Shown here: in pieces, positions 12,235 through 25,074 of the stretch
How positions within the stretch are numbered: position 1 is the first letter of the stretch
Layout: each line of letters starts with the position of its first letter
Assembly: GCA_027186245.1 (NCBI GenBank)
Contig: CP114497.1
Location: 5,339,501-5,403,500 of the forward strand
Direction of reading: 5' to 3'
DNA from: Coriaria nepalensis
Taxonomy: Eukaryota > Streptophyta > Magnoliopsida > Cucurbitales > Coriariaceae
Length of the DNA stretch: 64,000 nucleotides
Notes under the pieces: generated by a model
Databases searched by the model: none
The model's input: only the letters and a program-made list of their open reading frames with translations
What the model was told of the DNA's origin: nothing
Made by a program: the position numbers and the translations under genes

Positions 12235-12894
12235 TTTATTTTATGTGGCCAAAATAGGCCAGTTCTTTGTCTCTTTCTCTTTTATTTATTTATAAGCTAT
12301 TAATAAAAGTGGCATCTACTCTTTAATTTAAGAGAAAGTTGGGTCGTAAATATAATGTAGTCAAAATTCAAGATGTAAATAATACAAAGTAAGAAAAGTA
12401 AAAAAAATATTTTGAGATACCTAAATAAACAGTAAATTTTAAATGAAGTGTGTCTAGCTATATTAATTTTTTAATTATATATATTATTTTTATTTATCAG
12501 ATGATAAATCGATTCATCATTATCAACTTAATAAACTATCCATTATATATTGAGAAAAATGATATTCAATTACATTAATTACATATATTGAAACTAATAG
12601 TTAATAGGCTAGAGATTAACAATGAGTTTACGTACCAAGTGCATCGACAAAAGTTAGACCATTGGTGAAGCGACCGGTGGTACCTTGTGGAAAGTCAATC
12701 CCATAAGGCCTATAATTAGCCCTAGCAAGCGTAAGCATCTCATTGTTGTTCCCGTTATCAACCAAGGAGTCGCCAAAGATAAAGAAACAGGGAACTTGCG
12801 GTGGGCCCGCTGTCTGTGAACAAGCCCTAAGACTACTCAACCACAACGAAATTGAGATGGCGACCAAAATCAACTCTCTACTAGGTTTCCTCAT
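9755..12894 (-). CDS. GDSL esterase/lipase
   Basis: Secreted SGNH-type hydrolase of the large plant GDSL family, which cleaves ester bonds in lipids, cutin or acetylated wall polymers; the substrate cannot be told from sequence. Five exons with GT/AG borders: 12636-12894, 10861-10985, 10471-10719, 10057-10330 and 9755-9978. The product is 376 aa, normal for the family. An N-terminal hydrophobic signal peptide covers about residues 1-26. Block I is [15 protein letters not shown] with catalytic Ser43. The conserved [11 protein letters not shown] and GVGQIGCIP segments follow. Block [10 protein letters not shown], carries catalytic Asp340 and His343. The overall pattern resembles the Arabidopsis At1g29670 group. 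Intron 1 is about 1.65 kb and holds a TTA microsatellite. No frame break was seen. Confidence 0.93.
12169..12234. repeat. TTA microsatellite in GDSL intron 1
   Basis: About twenty uninterrupted ATT/TTA units inside the first intron of the minus-strand GDSL gene. Confidence 0.95.
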
Positions 12895-12959
12895 ATTGGT
12901 CTGCTTTTCATTTAACTCTGGTCTTATGATGCATGAATGAAAGCAACGTCTTCGACAGC

Positions 12960-14458
12960 TGCCTAATATATAAGATTAGCAATGAGCGATTTGATTAGTT
13001 GGGTCAGTTTTAGTTGCTGGTAATAATATTATTCATATGCGGGGGCGGTCGTTGTGACTTGTGAGTGCCAAATTACATTAAGTTGAGTCATGGATAAAGT
13101 GTTTTTGACACAGACTGCAGCGGTGGATGATCCGTTTGTATGTAGTTTGTCATGAGTTACAATGTATTTTCTTTTCTTTTCTTATTATAGAATTGAAGTA
13201 ACAAAATAAAAATAAACAGTTCAATATCTTACAATTAGCCATCATATACATGTTGGACAGTAAAGTTCAGCATAGAGAACTCAATTCGAATTCTATAAAA
13301 TCAAACTAAAATAATAATATGTTAATTTCAGTATCATTAAACCACATCACATGTTTTGTTGCTGTTAATGGGTGGGATTATAAATGGTGTAATGAGTTGA
13401 AAAGACGTCATCTAATTAATAATGAATTGGAAATTAACTTTTTGGTTCCTCTGACTCTTTTATTTGGTTAGCTATAAAGAATCAATTTGACCCTTAGATT
13501 TTTACCCCTAACCATTGCTGGCCTGTTATCACTTTAACCTAAAAAATTACCATATTATATATTTTCACCATATCCCTTCTTTTTCATCTGCAATTTATCA
13601 ATGTTCTTCCGATTGCTCCTTTTGTGCCTTCGACTTCATCTCCTTACAAATAACGTCGAAGATTTTTACCACATCTTTGGATTTAAAGAAAAGGAAAATA
13701 AATTTTCTTTTAATTAATTTAAACCTTTTTATCTATTATTTTTCCCACTAAACTTTTGTTTTTCTTGATATTTTATTTTCTCACTCGTCTTCTCTTCATC
13801 CATCTAGTCATTGAAACTGCCATACCCACAATCATTATCTATCTCTTCTTCCTCTCTCTTCCTCGCTTCTTTCTCTTTCCTATCTGAAAGTGGATTGTTT
13901 TAACATTGAATTCTTAATTGGTGATACTAAAATTATATTTGCTGAACCATGATTTTTAGAGGTAGGTACAAGTTTCATCTGGATAGGGACATGGTGATAC
14001 CACAGTCTCGATCTCCAGGACTACTATCGGAACTAAAATCATTAGTCAGTTTGGTAACTGTACCGTCGGTATTTAGAATGGTTCCCAAAGCCCAGGTCAT
14101 AATCTTTTTTTCTTTTTTTTCATGTTAAAGACGAAGAAGAAACTAAGGGATCACAACAAGAATTCAAGGATGTATTTGAGGTTTTAGAGACATCAAAGGC
14201 TGAGAGCAGCGATTTCTCACATGGGACTAGAATTTCTAAAGCTGAAATGACATTCATTCAGCAAAGTTTCATGGACACTAAATATCTCTAGACAAGAAAG
14301 ATCATGAACAAAAAGTAAACTAAGGTATCACGGTTTAGAGAGAGAGAGAATGAAAGTTACTGATTTTATCAATGAGAACTGATTACATCATTAGCTTTAT
14401 GTACATGAGCTAGCGACAATAATTTAACTCTTTTAACTATCATGAGCTAACATGGAAT
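12960..14458. other. Intergenic, no gene seen
   Basis: Upstream of the GDSL gene. A CT-rich stretch lies at about 13760-13880. No coding segment was recognised. Confidence 0.55.
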
Positions 14459-14872
14459 GTTATAGGCTAATACGGCCCCTCAAGATGGTGAGTAAAAAAA
14501 AGTCTAAAACCCCCATTTTTGGACACAAGTAATGATGCGGATCCTTGCACAATGCTTTGGTAACGAAATTAGCAGGTTGTTCAGAAAACTTAATGGAAAC
14601 AGTTATAATGTGGCCTTGCTGACTTTCTTGTGAATATATGGCAATCAATATTAATGTGCTTGGTACGCTTATAAAATATGGGATTTGCAACAATCTGTCT
14701 GGCTGCAAATTTATCACAATGAAGTATGATTGAATCTTGATTATGAACACCTAGACCCTTGAGAAGACTAATAATCCATGTCAACTCACATGTTGTAGCA
14801 GTCATTGTTGTGTACTCAAACCCAGCCGATGATTTATCGACTGTTTTATGTTTCTTGGACTTCCCAAGATCA
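14459..14872 (-). pseudogene. Ty1/copia retrotransposon RNase H remnant
   Basis: The minus strand encodes the end of a copia polyprotein. A KSKKHKTVDKSSA-like segment leads into TATTCELTWIISLLKGLGV. Then come ILHCDKFAARQIVANP and the RTKHINIDCHI motif typical of copia RNase H. After a frame change, VSIKFSEQPANFVTKALCKD matches the polyprotein C-terminus. Two different frames are needed, so it is dead. No integrase, reverse transcriptase or paired LTR was found around it. Confidence 0.88.
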
Positions 14873-14879
14873 GTGAATC

Positions 14880-16285
14880 ATCAAGTTTAATATAATATCT
14901 ACTCATTGATTTTCTTGTTAAAAGAAAAGAAGCCCAATCTCAGTCACAAAAAGTAGATAGTTGAAGAGGGCTATCGAAGACGAACTACTGATACTAATAT
15001 TATTATTTTAACATATGATAAATGATCATTAAAAAAATTTAATTAATAACATCGGCCAATTAGCCACTTGCCAAATCGTTTACTTGTTGAATTGGCCAAC
15101 TAGGGCGCAAATCAACAAAGGTAGGAAAAAATCAGCCAAGACAGGACAGTTTCAAAGAGTCTGCATGCCCCAAGAAACACAGTCAATAGATGTAATCATC
15201 GAACATTTTCGAACCCGGAGCAAAAGTGTAATTTCAAAATTTTCATGTCTGAGTTCTTGATTCAACGGCCTAAGAAGATGCATATGAACATTATGTTTCC
15301 ACAATGCCAGTACACATTATTCTATCAAGCAAACAAAAGAATAATTAAAGAGAAAAGTAGAATAAGAATTAAGAAGAGACTTATACCTAGCAATCCTCTC
15401 CTCCAAGAACCACATGGTTCTTCACCATTTTTCTAAGAAAGTCGTCGGCCAACCCCCACAAGCCACTAGTGCCGCCACTGTTAACACGTATTCACACGAC
15501 CTCTAACACATATTTACACAAATAATAACTCTCAAAGTTTTATCTAGATTCAATCTCAATTCATGAGAAATAACCTTGGAAAGTAAGGAAGATTGAGGTA
15601 TTTGAAAATTTGAGAGAACTAACTTTCTCCTTTCATTCTTCCAAGTTGGCAGCAACTTAATAAGAAATCTTAGGGAAGTGTGTTCTTTTATATTTGACAC
15701 ATTCTCTCTTGAGCTAAGCTCAAATTGGGTCTTCAATGCCCAGTTCCCTTTTGAGCTAATACTCTAGTTTTCAAAGTTCGTTTTAATTTCCAATTTTTGA
15801 AAAATCTAAACACTTTATTATTTCAAATTAATGTCAAACTTTATCCAATAAATTCTAAACATTTATTTGGGATTTTAACTTGGGCCCTATTAAGCCAATT
15901 AGCGCCTTAATAACTAACCAAACTTTTTTTTGAACAAAAATTTTTTTTTTAAAACTTTGAATTCATTAATCCCTTTAATAAATTTATCTAATCAATTTAA
16001 TATTTTTTTAAATAAATTATTTGATTTCAAATTAAATATAAATCACACTTTGAATATACTAGTAGTACATATATGATTTAAACTTAACAAATTAAACTAA
16101 TTAATTATTGAACTCTTTCAATCAAGTTCTCTAAGAACAAGTCAAAATTCTCAAATTTAGAATTCAACTGAGATCCAATAATCCTTTGTATGTTTGACCG
16201 AATCAGTCTAGTCTATATCGGCAGGTGAGCTCCATAACAACTTGTGAATTTTATCTAATTCAAATGAATGAAAATATATATCCAT
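14880..16285. other. Intergenic, decayed repeats
   Basis: No gene seen. Positions about 16200-16250 share a stretch with 47955-48000, both reading as part of long interspersed repeats. Confidence 0.5.
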
Positions 16286-16289
16286 TAAA

Positions 16290-16572
16290 CCAATCAGGTT
16301 AGACTCGATGAATATACATTTTGTTAGATACAATTTTATTTATAAATATTAACAATATTATTGTTTGTTCAATATTCGTAATGTCATTCATCTATTGATC
16401 ATATTTATTAATTATGATAGAATTATATTATATATTCATTTATTATATATCATGATAAAATTCAATATTTTAGATTATGCAATTAAGACCATGATAGAGA
16501 GATTATATTAATTGAGATGCAAGCTACTTAAAACCTAAAATACGAATTGTTTATAATCATAAGATTATCATG
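16290..16572 (+). repeat. Inverted fragment of dispersed LTR-like repeat
   Basis: This segment matches the reverse complement of about 34920-35205, including the motif of a tail rich in TATTATAT-type runs followed by the 'gatagagattat...gagatgcaagct' stretch. I infer a partial LTR of the same family in opposite orientation. Confidence 0.75.
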
Positions 16573-16935
16573 AGGAGCATTGATAATCTGGATGGCTATC
16601 ACTTTGGTTATCTCATAAAGGATTATTGTTCTCATGACCTTTGATGTTAGTAGAATATCATAATAAAATGGACTTTCAGAAAATCTAATGCTAATGCTGA
16701 AACAAAGGCAAATTATTTTTTCTCTTCCCCCACATACCAAACACAAATCAGAGTACAAGAGTTGCAGAAAAATGAAACATATTCATATAAAACTAGGATG
16801 TAAAATTAGTTGAATTATTGATTCATCAAGAACGGCGTCTACACTGTATCATTGAAAGCCATTCCAAGACAAAAGCAGGCGACAAATTATATTTGAAACC
16901 CAGCTACTTGGGTGTAATTTTGACATCATCCCAGC

Positions 16936-19900
16936 TTATTCCTGCCCATCCTGAAAAGGCAAAGAGATAGATTAGCTTAAAAGAAGTGAGCTTTACTGAA
17001 GGTATAGTTTGTCGGACGTGAATGACACATCAAAGTTGGGAGGGAGAGGGAAGAGGGAGAGAGAGAGTACTCAGAGCAACAGCAACAGGCAGATTTACTT
17101 GCTAAGACATGATGTTTACTTGCTAAGACAAACATACATCAAACACAATTCGGCAACAAATAAGGGAATAGAGCAAGAGAGAGAGGAGATGTGAGGCTAT
17201 GGTAATCATAGAGACAGGGTAGAGAACAATGAGGCAAGTAATTGAATCAGTCAGCAAAACTCACTGTGTTTTGACCTCTTCATGAAGCAGCCACAACAAA
17301 AATTCCAACGACTGCCAGTATGAATGTGACTTAAAAATCCGTTATAATCATCAGGTTAATGGTGTTGTAAGCCAAGTGTAAAGAAAGAAGGTATAGCTTG
17401 ACACAGTACAATTTAAAATTCGATCACGGAATATACAAAGAGGTCCACAAAACAACTGGATTAGTACTTAGTAATTTACTCACATATTATTCATTGCTTT
17501 AGAGCCATCCTTTTTCATATATGGAAGTTGCATAAAAGCACTCTCTGAGTTAATCAAATAAACATCATAATGGAAACCAAATTGGCCAAAAAACAAAAAA
17601 TATTTGATAAGATTAATTAGACCTAAATTGTCGCTCATTTTGGTCCCTTTTTTTTGTTCCTTCTGAACTGCATCTGTATCAGTGGGTACCAAACCATTGT
17701 GCATTCCTGGTTTGATAGCAATCACTCTCAAACTATGCAGATCAAGGCATGTGCCTTCAGGAAACCCTCAACAAGGTTAATTGAATGCACATGGCAGCAT
17801 TCTTTGTAGAGGTGTTGAGAATAATAATCACGCGTAAGAAATCCAAAATGAGGTAACTCGTGACAGTTTAACGAGGTGACCTTACAGCACTGACCCTTGC
17901 AAATGGTTTCAGTGATGAAGACTACATATTCACATCATAGAACACATTGAAATTCCAGTTTTATGATAAATATAGCAATACTAATTCGTGGAAGAAGATG
18001 CCAACATCAAGATCTATGAGGATTGAAGATGATAAAGTGCAACAAAAGTAATAAGATGTTACAGATTATATCAAATCCAAGTAGAGATATTTATGGGCGG
18101 AAAAAAATGTAAAAAATAGAGTCATGAAAATTAAAGGAGTATAAAAAATCTGAAGAATTTGAACTTAATGTAATATCAAATTCATAGCCCAGGATCAAGT
18201 TTTCATCAAGTAATAATGTAACACACAAAATAAAAAAGGAATATTATTACATCATGCAACATGTTGAAGGTTTTGGAATGAAACTGGTTGACATTCTGTC
18301 TAAAAGGGATATTTAAGTTAGCATAGAAGATCATGGCATGGCCATTGTGCTGAAATGCAGATCTATGAGGAAATTATCTGAGATTGTATTAAAGAAAAGA
18401 TTAATGAGGGAAAAAAAAATCAAGGATTATGAAGAATATCTGATCTGATTTTGTTGCATTGGCATTGTGGATCTTAATTTCATTCAATATTCAATTAACT
18501 GAAGTTGCAAATCAGCAAAACAATAAAGCAGAAAAACAGTAAAACATCATTCAGTAAAATACTGATAATGAGCATATCAAAATATTGAATCATGGAAAAT
18601 AAAGGCTTGAATCATGAGCATATCAAAATATCTGAAGTATCTTTTCTCACTTAGAGTTGAAGAAATTGAATTAAGTAACTCCAAAAGTTTTTGTTTGACA
18701 GAGGTATCATTTATAATCCTACACTCATTTATTTCAGGAAGATGTTATATTTATTGTCATTTTATTTCCGTATTATTGGGTGTATTTAGGATTTAATCAA
18801 ATTACAATACCAACAGGTAACTTGCCTTTGTAATTTTCTGGGACTTTTCTAAATAGCCTCGGTTGTTGGTTCTCTCCTAAAATGAGGCTTATACTGTATT
18901 ATTGTTCAGATAAATCAGACTGTCCTTTTTCCAATAGCCCTGCTTTGGAGTTTTCCCTTCTCAATGATGGATTCCAGCCATCATCCTAACGAACCATAGA
19001 GTTAAGGGACTGAAGAGGGTTCTCTGTTCCTTCTATTATTCCCTTGCTCTATATTGCATAACAAGTTATTAGATATAGTTAAGTTAAATAACTCCAACCA
19101 AACTTAATGGTTCAGTGAAGAAGATCAATTAGAGTATTACTAATTGACCCATTTGAAGTAGGCAGGATTTTTTTTAAGGGAAAAACAAATTAGAATATAG
19201 CATACATATATACACACCAACATGGAAAAGCTGTAAGTTGGCTAGGATTGCTCGGTCTAAGGCCTATTACAAATTGTTCAAAAATCTAGTCAAATATGGT
19301 GAAAGAAAAAAGTTAGATTGCTAAACCAAAAGATAAAAGAGTGAAACAATATTATAAAGAGAACTAAACAGCTTTTAGAAATAAAATAGATTAAGGAATG
19401 GTGGGGTTACTGTAATAAAAATTAACAATAATAATAATGTAAAATATACGGAAAAGAAGCCCTGAAAATATCTCCAATGGGAGCAAAGGAGAATTGGAGA
19501 CAGAATATATTATTCGAGAAATGATGTTGCTACTAAAAGCAAATTTCTTGATACTAGTATCAAGAATGCTTCAAGTCCTCACATCCTTGCACTGATCGTT
19601 GAGAGATGATCAAACCCATAATGGATTGGCCTCTTAATGTATACTATTTTCCAGTCATAGGTGCTAGTAGATGAAACCATATCAAAAAATAATGCATATA
19701 GAAAATGCTAATGAAATGAAACTCAAACAGCAAGAAGAGACAACTAACTCCCATATAAAAAAGAGTTTTCTGTATAAACCTGATATTCTTCTAGCAAAAA
19801 GAAGTTGGACACTAAACAGAGTGGCTTTCCAAGTGTACCAAAAAAAGAGTAAAATAAAGAACAGGAATTTCTGGATTAGATGTCTATTCCAACAAATTAT

Positions 19901-21968
19901 AGTTTGAAGATCATTTGCAATATGTGATATGATGGTTAAGAGAATTTTATTGAATATAGCATCTAAGTGGCATAAACTATTTAGAAATGTTGGTTTATGG
20001 CTAACAATTATGGAGTAAAAAAGAATGATTGTGTTGTGCAAGTTTTAGTTCAGATATTCTGGCAATCACTCATGAGAGCAGAGGAGAGAAACATTAATCA
20101 GGGTCACTATTGACGAATAAATAGAATATGACCTCAAAAAGGTTGAACATGTTAATTGCCAAGGAATCAAGGGCGACAAGAAAGCAAGAATCAGCAAGAC
20201 TAGTGATTCGAAATGAAAATGCCAAAGTAGATGTGGAAACACAGGTAACACTGGAAATATTGCCAGGAAGGATTTAATTATATGAAAAAAAAAATGGGGG
20301 GTCAAGTATAACACCAGTTTAATACTTTAATAGAAGAAAAGAAAAGATGGCCTACAGCAGTTTGAATAACAGATAAGAGATAACGCCAACTTTGTAACTC
20401 GTATGGCTGAGTTATTTGTAGGAGCACGAATAATACTAAGAATCAAAATATCATCAACAACTTACAATAGTGACCTGGAAATTATTTGTAGGAGCACGAA
20501 TAATACTAAGAATCAAAATATCATCAACAACTTACAATAGTGACCTGGAAATTACTAAGTTTTCCCACAAACCTATTTTTTACTGTAATTGTATTTTTCA
20601 GTCTTTCTAAGAATGATTACTTGATTTCCCATTGGCACATACTTTCAGTGCTAAGAAGAATTAGAGATGCCTATTTCTCATAATAATGGACCTTACTGAA
20701 TCTTGATCACACGTTGCAGATTTCAAGGGGCTCTAGTGTAACATGACCTCTTACAATTATGTTCAACCCACCTCTTATAATTATGTTCAACCCAAATTTG
20801 TAATGGGCATCTACTCTTACTACAAACATACAAATCAAAAATGGCTTTTCCATCTTATATAATTATTGTCACAACTAACATGACAAAAGATTGTTACCCC
20901 CAACATATTAAACGTTCATAGAATGTCAATGATTCAGTAATCAAGAAACAATAGTTATTATCAGAATCTTAATGAAGATGAAAGATAGCTGTTTGAGTCA
21001 TACTTTTATTAATTTCCATAAATATAAATAGCTAGACCATATGCTACATGAGTTACCTGAGGAGTTTCTACAATTCGTGGAGCTGGAAACTGTGAAGAAG
21101 ATCCATCAAATAAACGAGAACACTCGGTATAGGCAGATCCAAGGCCCACGCCAGCACCAAAAGCTACAGATGCCCAGCGAGTCACAGGGGTCCCTAGTAT
21201 GAAATGCCAATAGGGTTGTTCAGCTTATTAGTTCAAGACTACAGCTTGGCTATGTTAAAAATCTTATTACACCTGGTAACCAGTTTTCTCACAAGCAAGT
21301 TTTTTTATAATGGGATGAAGGGAAGAAGCCTTACATATGACACCGACAAAATATTTGTACAGAATGCAATGCGAAATCTTACTTGCTTTGTCTTTAACAT
21401 TCATTTTCTTTCATTGACCAAGAAAGTTCAATTTTATTGATCCAGAAGGTAAGGTTATATGAAATTTCCTGAAATATTATCAGTAAGAGTTATAGGAAAG
21501 TTCAACTGATTTTCACAACCGCGAACTTATAATCCTCTAAAACTAAGTTTAGTTTCTAGACATCACCATGAGGAGATTGTAGAATGCGGTGGGTGCTTTT
21601 GGTTTCAAAAGGGGCATTTGATGCCGGCCCAAACACCAGGACAAACCAGATTTAGTGATGGGAGTTTATCTTAGATGGTATTTCTAATCCTATTGTATAA
21701 ATCGACATTCAAACACCTACAAAACCCAAGAAAATTGAAAAACTATTCCACTTTTCTTTTCATTCTGGAGATTTATTAAAAACATATGACAGGAGTAATA
21801 AATAGAGAGAAAAATTGAGAGGAGAAAGGACTGACTAAAGAAAAGGAGACCGCTGAAAGCTCCGGCGACGGAAGAGTAGACGAAGCGACGGACCGTGAGA
21901 TCGAGACATGCATCCCACTTGGCGTTAACGTCGTATTGCGCAGGCACGAGTTCTTTATTGTCCGACAT
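16936..21968 (-). CDS. MIC10: MICOS complex subunit MIC10 (DUF543)
   Basis: Small inner-membrane protein that shapes mitochondrial crista junctions. Three exons: 21836-21968, 21057-21193 and 16936-16950. Exon 1 gives MSDNKELVPAQYDVNAKWDA and continues to LDLTVRRFVYSS and the first membrane segment (AGAFSGLLFF). Exon 2 continues RTPVTRWASVAFGAGVGLGS with the glycine-rich second membrane segment, then AYTECSRLFDG. Borders are clean: donor after FF, acceptor CTAG before GG, donor after ETPQ. The last exon is inferred from a strong pyrimidine tract and CAG at 16951-16953 in correct phase; it adds only DGQE and a stop. The product is 94 aa, typical for plant MIC10. The second intron is about 4.1 kb. 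The start is the first ATG and matches the family's N-terminus. The last exon is the least certain part. Confidence 0.9.
17282..17335 (-). other. Possible alternative last exon with a membrane segment
   Basis: Inside the long MIC10 intron, the minus strand reads TFILAVVGIFVVAAS followed by a stop, just after an AAG splice-acceptor-like site. It resembles a tail anchor. It could be an alternative terminal exon, a relic of another gene, or chance. Nothing else near it looks coding. Confidence 0.3.
20412..20551. repeat. 70-bp perfect tandem duplication
   Basis: Positions 20412-20481 and 20482-20551 appear identical by eye. They lie in the long intron of MIC10, so the duplication is recent and should not affect coding. 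Confidence 0.97.
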
Positions 21969-22800
21969 TGTTACGAATCCCTCAATCTCTGAAATGCTTG
22001 TTCTTTCTTCTCGTCCACTCTGGTTTATCTCGGTTCTAGGGTTGTCGTCTCAGCTTCCTCGATTCCTCTGGATCGGGCTCCTTTCCTTGCCCTCAGAAAC
22101 AGGGCCTTATTTGGACGCCATCTGTCCATTTTTTTTTCATTTGTTTTGTTTTTCTTCTTTCACAAATTGTACTAAATTCCACTTCTATAAAAATTGTAAT
22201 TACAAGTTACAACGACTCTGCACAGATTGTTCGTATATGTATTATGATGCATGTAACTCTTGAGGAGTTTTATTACGGTATATATTATACTATCTACAAT
22301 TCGACTCGACTCAAATTTTTATTTTAAATTTTTATTAAATTTTTTGGTAAATTATTAGTAAATTTTTTAAAATTTATTAATATTATAGATTATTTTTAAA
22401 TTTATTCTTCCTTCTATAATTATTTTATTAAATACTTTTTTTTTCCTTTCACCCTTTTAAAACAGAAAATAAAGTATAAAATATACAATTATCAATTAAC
22501 TCTCACTTAAAATTTAAACTGATAGCATTCATTCCTTAGCCCTATAACTTCATTCCTTTTTCATTTCTCTTCAAACTTTAAATCTTTAAACTCCTCAAAT
22601 AGATATCTTCCTTTTTCGTTTCGCCCTAAATCTCTCAAACTCCCTAAAACTGAAATCTTCTTTCTTCTTTCTTCTTTTTTTGTTTCTCTTCCGTTCTCTT
22701 CTCTCCGTCTCTACTCTTCACTCAATGTTCTCAATCTCTTCTCTCACTCAGCAGCATGGAGGATAATTGATCCGAAAATTATAAAAATTAGACGGTATGT
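21969..22800. other. MIC10 upstream region and AT/CT-rich DNA
   Basis: The minus-strand MIC10 promoter should lie at about 21969-22200. The rest is AT-rich and then CT-rich (22560-22740). No gene seen. Confidence 0.5.
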
Positions 22801-24215
22801 TTTGAATTTGAAGAAATTGTTAAATGATTTGGAGTTTAAGTTTAACTTTGAGCTTGATCGTGGGTCTGTGAGTCTGAGATGCAATCAATGTGAAATCTGT
22901 CTGATTGCATCTCAGCCTGAAATGTTAAATTATGATTGCATGCAATGTGAGTGCATCTTGTATTTCAATCAGATTTTGCAAATTTGTATAAATATAAATA
23001 AATTGAAATTATCTTTTTATTTATTATTTTCATGGTGATCTATCAATTATACTTTCTCATGTGCTTAAATCTGAGGATTATTTTTTACTATCGATGACTG
23101 TTTATTCGAAGTTGCACGATAGTTTTGGTACGATTAAAAGAAAGTTAATTATAGATAATTAGAAATGTTATTAAAATATGCTTCAAACATTTTTTAAAGA
23201 TTGATGAGAAAGTTTATGTTCTCCGCCTAAATAGTCAATTTCTTGATTGTCTGTCAGACTCAATAAAAAAAAGTATGAGAAATGGTATATTATAAATAGT
23301 CATCCTCTTCGTTACCCAAATAAAAGAGTTCGCTCTTATTATCAAATTGAGATGTCATAAGACATTGACCTCTTTACTAGTTGAAGTCAAGAGAAATGCT
23401 GAATTCTTGAATTACTAGTTCAAAGGAAATGATAAATTACATGTGATCACCTTATATAGATTTTTGAAAATATGGAAAGTAAAACTAAAAAGGGGCCCGA
23501 TTGAGATATTGATGAAACGATAAAGATTAATGATCTATACGTGAAGTTAGGGCCCCTTTATTTTTTGGTGCCTGCCCTCTTAGGTATAAAGGAGTCACAT
23601 AAAATACCACATCAATATTTATATATGGTCTTAAATATGAAGTTCTTCAATAATTATCTTTGGGGTAAAATAGTTCATGAGATAACTATACAAAGTATTA
23701 GAGAAGTCTGTAAAGGCTACAAATTGAGAAAAAAACAGCTGAAGTGGGACTTACTCGGTTTTATGCTCGCCTTCCAAGTAATTAGTCTTAGTTTTGATTT
23801 ACAGTTAGTTTTTATTACTTATTAATTTTTAATAATTTTTTTAATTATTGTAGATATGGGTGCTTGAAGCAATTTCAAGCATTAGGGAGACGTTAGGAGA
23901 GTGGTTAGAGAAAATCCATAAGTCACAGATCTTGAATTGGGTCATGCATTCTACTAAATCAATGCTTAAAAGAATCATCAATTTTTTGAGTAATTGAGAA
24001 GTTAGTTTGTATTGTGATCAATAATTATATATATTTTAATTATTTAATTAACAGACTTATGTAAATTTCTTTAAATGATGTAGGTCAGATTGTATAGAAT
24101 CTTACACCTATCAATGAGGGAAGAATGCACTTCTTATATGACCAATATTGATCCATTCGACAATGAGATTAAAGATGATGTCATTAATTATGTGACGGTT
24201 TTACTTAATCCAACA
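22800..24215 (+). pseudogene. DUF1985-type transposon-associated gene fragment
   Basis: The best segment, 23541-23825, contains FLVPALLGIKESHKIP, WGKIVHEITIQSI and LLGFMLAFQ, matching the pattern of the plant DUF1985 domain (WGK..YD.TI.S....LLGF.LAFQIW). After a short intron-like gap, 23853-23960 continues IWVLEAISSIRETLG...ILNWVMHSTKS, and 24083-24200 has another related piece. DUF1985 is usually found next to Ulp1 protease domains carried by MULE- or CACTA-type transposons. No Ulp1 catalytic segment was found here. Upstream frames (22802-23500) are broken. It is probably dead. Confidence 0.6.
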
Positions 24216-24493
24216 AAAAAAAATAACAAAACAACTTCCAAATTGACATAAAAATTAAATATCAAACTATTAACCTAGTTTCCAGCTTCTACCAACAATT
24301 TCCAAGTAAACAGCCCAAAAATAGTTAAAATGAAGTTCCTTGAGTTCAGTTATCTTAACATGAGGCAAGAGTTCAAAGCATCTCATCATATTTTCTTTTG
24401 TTGTTGTGTTTTGTAGTTTGCACTTTCTGAAAAATAGAAATTGATACTTGAGCAAAATAGGTTGGTTAGAACCAACTTTAGATAATGGTATAT

Positions 24494-24742
24494 AGAATCA
24501 TAAAGGTGTGATCTTTTAATAGTTGACTCGAAAGTTTGACATTTATATATTCATATAATGTGTAAACACTATACTTAGAATCATAAAGATATAATATTTC
24601 AATAGTTGACTCGAAAGTTTGATATTTATATATTCATATCATGTGTAAACAATACACTTAGAATTATAAAGGTGTGATATTTCCATAGTCGATATTTATA
24701 CATTTATATTATGTGTACTAGTATAAATATATGATTCTCAAT
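24494..24742. repeat. Three imperfect 83-bp tandem repeats
   Basis: Units begin near 24494, 24577 and 24660, each starting AGAAT(C/T)ATAAA and ending with a TATATATTCATAT-type stretch. The third unit is the most diverged. Confidence 0.85.
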
Positions 24743-24935
24743 TTCTCAATGTCTTAATAACATGGATTACATTGAGAAATTATGAATTAAAATAGAACCG
24801 TTTAACATTTCAGATTTCTCAATGTAGTCCACGTTATTAAGATATTGGGAAATTGAGAATCAAAATCGAACTATTTAACTTTCCCAATTTCCCAATGTAA
24901 TCCACGTTAGTAAGATATTGGGATATTACAATAAA
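24725..24935. repeat. Palindromic CAATTTCCCAAT-type repeats left of MULE
   Basis: Alternating inverted units built around 'ttctcaatgta.tccacgtta.taagatattggg'. Related motifs occur in opposite orientation at 27725-27900, on the other side of the MuDR-like transposase. They may be decayed terminal or subterminal repeats of that element. Confidence 0.6.
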
Positions 24936-25074
24936 AAAAAAATTACAAGAGTTCACCTATATACATAACAAACCATGACAAATACAATACTTATAAACAA
25001 AACAATACATTGTTTCACAAAAAAAAAATTACAAAATTTTTTAAACTTTCTATAAAACTATAATTTTCCAATCC

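Noticed and set aside
19682..20041. 119-residue hydrophobic frame on the minus strand
   Set aside because: Lies inside the MIC10 intron, rich in Phe/Ile/Leu as expected from AT-rich DNA, with no recognisable domain.
22802..23038. Small Cys-containing protein (CNQCEICLIASQ)
   Set aside because: Cysteines do not fit a known zinc-binding pattern and the frame continues into the broken DUF1985 relic.
24494..24742. CRISPR-like array
   Set aside because: Three long adjacent imperfect repeats without spacers in plant nuclear DNA; this is a minisatellite.
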